Shown here: positions 30,001-39,000 of the stretch, in pieces
How positions within the stretch are numbered: the stretch's first letter is position 1
Layout of the letters: every line of letters starts with the position of its first letter
NCBI GenBank assembly: GCA_017608295.1
Contig: JAFCGF010000007.1
Span: 62,001 to 126,000 of the forward strand
From: Candidatus Woesearchaeota archaeon
GTDB taxonomy: Archaea > Nanoarchaeota > Nanoarchaeia > Woesearchaeales > JAGVZT01
Reading direction: 5' to 3'
DNA: 64,000 bases
Notes under the pieces: model-generated
What the model saw: only the letters and a program-made list of their open reading frames with translations
Database searches by the model: none
What the model was told of the DNA's origin: nothing
Made by a program: the position numbers and the translations under genes

Positions 30001-33000
30001 TGAAGGTCAGGTTGACATCCTCTGCGGGGTTAAAGATAGTCTGGTTCAGGGTGAAGTCAAGGTATAGGGTACAGTTCGCGATGCCAGAGGACGCGTCGCT
30101 CACGTTAAAGGTGAAGGTGATGTTGCCATCCGGCACTTCGGTGTCGTTCCCAGGAGCGGCAAGCCTTACGACCGGGCCGAGTACATCATCTATGATATAG
30201 AAAGCCACATCCGAGCGCGAATACTCCCCCTCGGTGTCGTTGCACCAGAAGGTGATGTTGTGCTGCCCAGTGGTTAAGGAACCTGTCCAGTTGTAGAACT
30301 CAACCTGCGATGAATTGCTCATGGTTCCGTTGGCACCGCCGTCAAGCGAGTACAGGCACTCCCCTCCCGGGCCATAGGAGATGTACTCCAGTGTGATGTT
30401 GGCTGTAAAGCCCGCGGCGTCCTGGATGGAGTTGTTCTGCGGTGTGGTGATATTGATATAAAGGAAATCTATGGTGAATGGATGCGTGTCGTTCAGGGGG
30501 TGGCTGTCTCCGCTCAGCATGACCTTTCCTGAAGAGTCGAGGAGCGCTGCATAGGCCATGTAGTTGCCAGGCGGATGGTTGTTCGTGGTGAAGCTATTGT
30601 TCCAGAGGTTGGACAGGTCCAGCGTGCTGTTGGCATTCATCGTGTGCGGGGAACTGTACACTGTTTCCAATAGGCTATAGTGGGGACCCAGGTCACGGTA
30701 GACCTGGAGCAAGACTGTCGGCTCGACATCTGTGCCGTACGCGATATTGTCAGCACGCGAGGCACTAAACACCTCTGCCCAGGCCCCGGTAAAGTTGATC
30801 TGGTCCCCGCCGTCGATGTTGATGGAGCGTATGCTCAGCTTCCGGTTCTCAGTTGAGTTCCAGGCATTGACAATCGAGAGATTCGCCACACGCTTTGTGC
30901 AGTTGTAGGCGCCATCGAAGCTCGCGCCGACAGCTGAATGGAGACCGCAGGTGAACACATAGTTATAGGCGCTTCCGTCGTAGAGGCTCACCTCGATGTC
31001 AGGGGCGGCTGTCGAGCGGTTCAGCGAGCCTGATGCGTTGTAGAAATTGATGGGGATGCGCACCTCGACATAGGAGAGCTTGGTGTAATTCTCTCCACTG
31101 AGGTTGAGGAGGACTGCAGAGGTGTTGCCATCATCTAGGTTATAGGTGAAGTTGATTGTTATATTGTCAAAATAGAAATCTCCCTGTTCGACCACTTGGC
31201 CACGCTGAAGCTTTCCTCCAAAATCAAGGTAGTAGTCTCCAGGACCGGTGATCAGTGTTGTCACTGCCGTATTCGTGCTCCCGTAGATTTCATTATCTGG
31301 ATTGGCCTCGCAGTCAATCTCCACGGTAGTATCCCCGTCAGAGCTGCACTGCTCTGTGCCAAGGTAAGTATAGTGCTCACTGGAGTTCGACCAGCGCGCT
31401 TTGATCCATACCTCATTCTGGACGTCATTGAAAGGATTTCCATCGTTCAGGTCTTCCCAGACATAATCAAATGATACACTACCAGCAATCGCGTTATCAT
31501 TATCAGCCACATAGCTTGGGACATTGAATTCAATTCCGTATGCCCCAGACGAATCAATCCCATTTCCACCTGCAACGATGTTAAGGGTCCCACTCTCTAT
31601 AAGGTCAAAGGTGAATTCACCAGCATAATCATATACTGAAGGCGCGTAGTCCCAACCATCGTTCGCTCCTGTCACGTTGAAGGTATTGGCAGTGGCATTG
31701 AGCTCGCCGGATGAAAAGTCAGCAGGCGGCCCTACAGTGTCACCTGGAAAATATTCCCAGAGATCTGCATACCAGAAACCCTGCTCAGGCCCAAATGCCG
31801 AACCAGTAAAGGTTTGGGTCGTGGATTCTGACTCGGGAATAGTAAGGTTGACCAGGCGGTTCTGCTTGTAGGTCGACTGGTTCGTTTCGAGCCTGATTCC
31901 GATATCTAGAATGCTAAGGTTAAAGCTCCAGGTCTCACTGATATTGCTAGTTCCGGCATTATCACTACATGTCACGTTCCAGTAATGGAGCCCATTGGCT
32001 AGCGTGACAACCTGCGAGGTCTGGCTCCCACTGGGGGAAGCGACACTGCTCTTCTCGATGGTCCCATCAACAGTGAGGTCACAGCTGAGTATAGGGTCAA
32101 GATTATCAGTGGCAATCCAGGTGAACGTGATATCTTCTGAGGATTGGTTCGAATTATCCGCCGGACCGACAAGGACCACCACAGGGGCTGTGCGGTCAAC
32201 AATGAAGGTCGTGGAGCCCTGATTCTCATTGGTATTGGAATTGCCGATGGTGTCCTCGCATTTCACATAATAAGTATATGTGCCCTCTGCAAGTGCTCCG
32301 AGGACAGTGCTGTGGTTGAAGGTGCCGTCCCCAAAGGAGAAGTCAGTGCCTGTTCCGTACTCGAATAGGATGTTGGTGCTGTACTCACAGTCAGCATCCT
32401 TGTTAGTTGTGGCGTTCAGCCAGATTGAGGCGTCGCTTGTCGTCGAGCCGTCAGCTGGGAAATCGATGATGATAACCGGATACTCCCCCCCTGAAGTGAT
32501 GCTGAACAGGGCATAGTCGCTGTCGCTTGTGTAGTTGGCCTTTGTCGCAAGGGACACTGCTGAGTAGCTCCCAACCTGCTGGCCATAGGTGCTGAAGTTG
32601 AGATTCAGAAGGCCGGATGTAGGCGTCGTGCCATACGTCGTGTTGACCAAGACCTGTTTCAGGCCTGTACTGCCCGCGCCATAGTTAAGTGTATCCTTGG
32701 TGATGCTCATGAAGACATAATCAGTCTGCTGGTTGTTGTTCGCTGCCGAGTCTATCACCAGCACTGTGATGATGCCGCTGCTGATGAAATCATCCCTGTC
32801 CAGTGAGGTGAGGGTGTGCGCAAGAGTTACATCTGTTGGGCACTGGGCGCCGTTGTCGGCAACGACACGTGTGTACTCTCCGGCAGTGTAATTCCAGATG
32901 AACATGCCGTTCTGCGTGTCTGCCTGCGTACCGCAGCCCTCCCAAGACACGGTGATGTTGACCACGTCTGTCATGCTGCCTGTTGAGTAAGCATAACGCG

Positions 33001-36000
33001 TCGCTGCATGCCGGCTTCCCCCAGCCACTCCTGTATCATGTTTAGTGCCGTCAGAGGCATTGACCTGGCTGTACTGCTGCGCATCAAACTCTGTAGCGGG
33101 AGTGTCCTTGACAGCGGGCACAGGATCAGTTGAGAAGTAACGATAAGCGTACTTGTCTCCCCCAGGTGTGGTGTTATAATCATAGATAAGAGTCTCCAGG
33201 CTGTCCAGCGCACCGAAAGCTGGGTCAGTCGCTGCGGTGTTGTTGTAATAGATATGGTAGTTATTCTCATTCACAACACTTGCGCTGATGTTCGCGAAGA
33301 AGCGCACTGTACACCACGTCGAGTCGTCTCCAGCAAGAATTGAGCTGTTCACCACCACATTATCGGTCTTCGAGCCATTGAACACCACGCGTATCTCGTT
33401 TGAGCAGTCTGAGACATAGCCCCCTAGTCTGGTAAGATTGATCTCAACGACAGAATCAGTCACCGCGCTTCCAGAGTTATTGAGGTATATCTCTCTCCTG
33501 CGCTGCCAGGAGGTATTCCACCATATATGGCTGCTGTTTCCGTAAATGATATTGGTGGCTATTGAGGCACCACCTAAGGGATTGGCCTGGATGTTTGTCG
33601 TGTTCGTGGTGATGCGCACGGTATTGTTCGTGCCGTACACTGTGCTGTCTGTCGTGACTTCTACGGTGATGTTGTCCTTGCTGATGGTGAGGGTATGGTT
33701 CTGGGTCGCGAATGTGCCATTCCCGCTGCCATCTGTCACTAGGCAGTTCCACACTAGCTTCATCCCCTGCGGCACGCCGTAGATAGTGAAGTTAGTGGTG
33801 TTGCTAACGTCCCTTTCTCCTGCGAAGTCATTGGTCTGGTTGATTTCCCAGGTGCCCGAGATGTTTGTATACAGGCTGATGTTGACAATGTCATAATCAT
33901 CTGTCCCGCTGCAGGTAAAGGTCACATTGCCATCGACATTAATGTCATTAAGATAGGGCACGACAAGCGTGCTCGTTGGCGCGGGGTCATCCTCGAATAT
34001 CTCTACCGTCTGGCTCAGGGTCGTGCTACCAAGGGACACACTCTCATCTTCAGGCACGTAGGACTGGCTGATATTCCTCCCGCTGGGGAAGCTCACGTTC
34101 ACGGTATACGTATTGCTTGCATTGAGACCGCCGCAGTGCTGAATCTTCACGGCCTGGCCGTAGGCCTCTCCCCCTGAGACCTCACGATGGCACACGAGAT
34201 GGCCGCTGGAATTAGTGATGTCGATTCTCGCCCCTATTGCCGAGGTACTGCTGAAGTTACGGTAGGACTCATTGCCCTTGCCGGTGATGATGATGCGAAA
34301 GTAGGTGTTGAAATTGAAGTCGTTCCGGTGGAGGGAAACAGTGCCTGTCTTTGTCTGGCCTACTATGTCCAAATCGCCGTCGTTGTCATAGTCGAAGAAC
34401 TGAACTGAGTCAGGGATGCTCGCAAAGCCAAGACTAGAAGTATTGTCAGTAAACGTACCGTCGCCATTGTTGCTGTAGATACCCTTCCCCCCGATAAGGA
34501 GGTCAAGGTATCCGTCGTTGTTGTAGTCTCCCCACACAGGACTCGTTCCCTCGTCATCAGAGGGCAGGTTCGCCTCAGTAGTGTTCTCAACAAAGGTGCC
34601 GTCGCCGTTGTTCCTGAAAAAGTTCCTCTCGGTTATGCCTGTCGACGTAATGTAAAGGTCCAAATCGCCGTCATTATCATAGTCGCCGAATGCCCAGTGG
34701 AAGTCCTCAGCGTCTGTGCCCGAGCCGCGCGTCGAGTCCGGCAGGCCAATGGTACTCGGAGTGACAGTCGTGAAACTGTCGCTTCCATCGTTCCTGAAGA
34801 TAAGGTGGCTCGTGCCATCGACAGCGAAAAGGTCGGGGTCGCCGTCGCCGTCGTAGTCAGCTACTGCGGTGTACTCGTCAGGGGTGGCGGCGCTGACTGA
34901 AAGGGCAGTGAAGTTCTCATGGCCGTCATTGGCAAAGATTCTCGCCCCGTTGGTATCAGCGACCAAGATGTCGAGGAAGCTGTCCCTGTTGTAATCAAAG
35001 AACTGCACGCCCTTGGTGGTGAATGATGTGGCAGGCAATGTAGAGCCTGCGCAGGAACTGTCGCCCTCGCTGTCATTGCACGCGAAGTGGCTCGCGTTCC
35101 CATGATAGAGAATGAAATCAGCTGCAGAGATAAAATCCTCGTCTCCGTCGTTGTCGTAATCGCCGAATGAGCAACCCGCTCCCCCGAGAGAGGCGCCTGA
35201 ATTAATCTTATCCGTATCGTTCGCGAACACCCCCGAGCCAGTGTTCCTATACAGCGTGATGCCATCGCTGCTGTTGCCGAGAAGTGCCAGGTCCCAGAGG
35301 CCGTCCTCATTATAATCCTCAATGCAGATGCCTCTGCCAGTGACCTGGTCTAACAGGTTCGAGGCACCTGTCACTGCTGTGAAACCCTCCTCAGGCACTG
35401 GAGATATAGAGCACTGCACAGTAAGATTATGCGGTGCAATGTCCTCATCGCTCACAACGCTAAAATTTGCCTCAAACGAGCCTGATGTGTCAGTCGTACA
35501 GTTGAACTCAACAATGGCAGACACACCGTCCAGCGAGGTGCCGCTGGTGAAGTTATAGGTGATGTTACTGCAGTCACCGACCGTGCACGAAACCTGGACG
35601 TTTGTGTTGTTAAGATAACCTATAAGATACGTTGTACCAGTGGCCACAGCACTTTTCTCTTCTCCTGCAAGGTTGAGTGTTGTATCGTTCCAGACCACGC
35701 CGCCTATCTCAAACTGTTGTATTGCTGTGCTGTTCTCGTTGCCAGAGGTATCGTTGGCGAAGAAGCGCCATTCTATGAGTGTGCCAGGCGTCTCGGTGAA
35801 GAGCGACTCGTTCGTCGAGTAATTTGTCGCACCTCCGAAGGGAATGGCAGAGGTATTTGCCCAGGGGCTGCGGTTGATGGCAAACCAATAGTGGCTCAGG
35901 GCGAGGTTGTCTGTCCAGGTGGTGTTGAACAGCACCGCTGTACCCTCATACACTCCTCCTGATGCATTATGGCCGATATTGCTCGGGCTTGGAGAGGTTG

Positions 36001-39000
36001 TATCAGTCACTGTGAACGTCATGCTGTCTGAATCCTCACCATTACTAGTATCATTGGCAAACGCATATATTGTCCAGGTACCGAGGTCCGCATCTAAAGC
36101 GAGGAGGAAGCTGTAATTATACACATAACCATTGGCGACGCTGCTGCTTTCGACCATGCTGACATTGTTCACAATGGTGTGGCTTGTGCTGTTCATCACA
36201 GTGATGACGACGCTATCTATGTCAGACGCGCCATCACCATCAGTGATGCTCACATTAACAAATACAGGGTCGCTGCGCTCGAAGATGCTTTTGGATACCA
36301 GACTCTCATTATTCCATGTCTGGGGCTCAGCAACAACCGGATTCGAGCTCGTTATCGTGCAGTTCACAGAGATATTATGTGGCAGGAGGTCTTCAGTCGA
36401 ATTGACGCTGAAGCTCGCTTCGAAGTCCCCTGAATGGCTTGTGGAGCAGTTGAACTGCACATTCACACTTGTCTCGTTCACGTCATCGCCATTCGTGAAG
36501 TTGGCAGTGATGTTGCCACAGTCTCCCAAAAAGCAGTTCACCATGACATACGTGTTGTTGTTGTAACCGGTGAGAGTGACATCAACTACTGGATTGTCCT
36601 CACTCTGGTTTTCCAGCGGAAGCATAAGAAGGCTCTGGTTCCACTTAATGCCCCCAAGGGTGAAAGTGAAGTCAGAAGTCTCGTTGAACTGGTCTACCGA
36701 ATCATTCGCGGCGAATTTCCAGGCAATCAGCGTGCCCGGCTCCTGGTAGAATGTGGTATCGTTGATGGAATAATCCTTCGTGGTGCCGGTGAAGGGTATC
36801 CAGCCGGTATCCACCCAAGTGCCAGAGGCGTTGTGGGAGAAGTTATAATGGCTCAGGGCGCTGTTGTCATGCCACGTGACGTTGAACTGCACAGCCCCTC
36901 CCTGATAAGGCGTTGGAGTGACTTTCTCAATGCTCCAGTTGGGGTAAGGATTTGGGGGGATGGTGTACGTCACGTTGAACTGCAGAAGGTCTGTGTACAT
37001 GGTCTCTCCCGGGCCTGAGGCCTGTGCCTGGACATACAGCCTGACATTTCCCTCAGTGGCGAAGTCCGAGCAGTCAGCTGCCCATCCGCCTGCAGTGACA
37101 TCTGTACAGGTCACTCCGCCGGGGTCGGCTTCAGGACAGGTCCCCGAGACCTGGACGCCGGGATTCCCGCCAGTACGCGTATAGTACACTCCTGTGCAGG
37201 CCTTGACGTCAGTGTGCCAGAATATGTAACAGACCTGTACTGCACTGAGGGTGCATCCTACAGGGGGAGTCCAGGTGTGGTTGGTCATCACGCTACTCCA
37301 ATCATTACCGCCGGGTGACTGGGTCTCGTATGAGCCGTCGTCAGCCAAAGTCGCGCCTGCAACGTCGCAGAGGTCAGTGCCGTCAGGGAATCCTGAGGCG
37401 GCTGCATTGCGCTCCCAGCAGTCCTCAGTTCCGTTCACGAGAACTGTGGCGTCAGAAGCGACCTGCCACTGCCTCGACTCCTGCCAGCTTCCGACAGTGA
37501 GCGGGCCAAGGGTGTAGAACTCAGGCGAGATGTCAGGGGCGTCGAACTCATACTCTAGGATGTAGGACTGGCCGGCTGTGAAGTCAACGTCCCAGCTCAG
37601 CTCAAGGCTGTCTGACAGGCGCTGGACAGTGAGGCCAGGCTGCGGGATGATGGCAAAGGAGTCTGGCACGTATTCAGTCACCTGGCCAGCGTAGTTCTCA
37701 TTTGCTGTGACCACAAAGGTCATGTTATAAGGCAGTACTGGATATATTCTCGTGGGGCCCTGACGCTCCACATCAAAAGCAGGAGCAGCTTCCACAAGGA
37801 ACGCGTCGCTGACCCTGTACATCCCGTTGAAGGTCGCAGCAGCAACATCCACAGTATAGGTGCCGGGCTCGCCAATAGCATAATAGCCATAATAGTCAGG
37901 CATCGTTGTATAGTCAAGCAGTGCGCAGGTATCGCTGATAGTAAGGCTGCCGTCCTGCGTGGAGAGCCTGCGTACAGAACCATCAGGAGCAGTTACTGTC
38001 ACCAGCAGCTCAGCGTCGCACAGGGGATGCCCCATGTCATCCAGCACTGCGAGACTGATGAAAGCCTCCTCTCCCGGGGTGTAGATGCTCTTGTGGGTGT
38101 TAACAGCCAGCACGCCCCAGGCGAAGTCCTGCTCAAGCGAGGTCACCACGCCGTCCACAGCGATATCGAGCTTCAGGGAATATAATCCAGGCCTGAACAT
38201 CCTACCTGGCTTCAGGTCAAACTCAAGCTCACCATCTGCTCCAAACGTGATCAGGTGTGCCACGTCTCTGACAATGCCTTCAGGGTCTTTCAGCTCTGCT
38301 CCCAGCACTACAATCTGGGGCCCACCAGAGAGTATGCCAAATCCGCCGCCTGCCTGCGGGCCGCTGTACGGGATGCCTTCCTCATCAAGGAGCTGGGGGC
38401 TGTCCATGCCCTCGGGCAGCTGCAGTGTGAGCGTGGAGCCCTCGGACGATGCCACAGTAGGAATCGGCTCGAATGATTTAGAGGGGTCTGGAGTCGAGGG
38501 AGAGATGACTGCCTGATACGCCCTGCCGCCAATATGGTTCTCCTCTACATTTTCAACTGTCTCCCTCTGCCTGCTCACGCGCTTGGAAGAAGTAGGCTCA
38601 AGCACAAGCACGTGCTGCTCTGTCCAGGGAATAGGCTCGAGCACAGGCCCAGAGGCAAGCTCTCCGAAGCCGGGGTCGTCAGGCGTGAGGGTGAAGGAAT
38701 ACACCTCACCTGGCACAATATCCTGAAGCTTCTGCCAGGTACCAGTGCATTGCTGAACAGCGAAATTCCAGTCCTTGCATTTGTAGAGGGCGCTGCCAGT
38801 CGCCTGTACTGTGACTGTCGCGTCGCTGAAGTCGAGCTGTGTAGGGTCTATCGCGTAGATCTTGTTGAATTGCAGCTCACCCTCGGTGAACAGGCCCTGT
38901 GTCTCTGCAAGCCCAAGCTCGACAGGGATTTTAAGGTCAAGCTTCCTGAACTCGATGCTCTGAATGGACATGCCTCCTGGCACAAGCATGACATCATATC

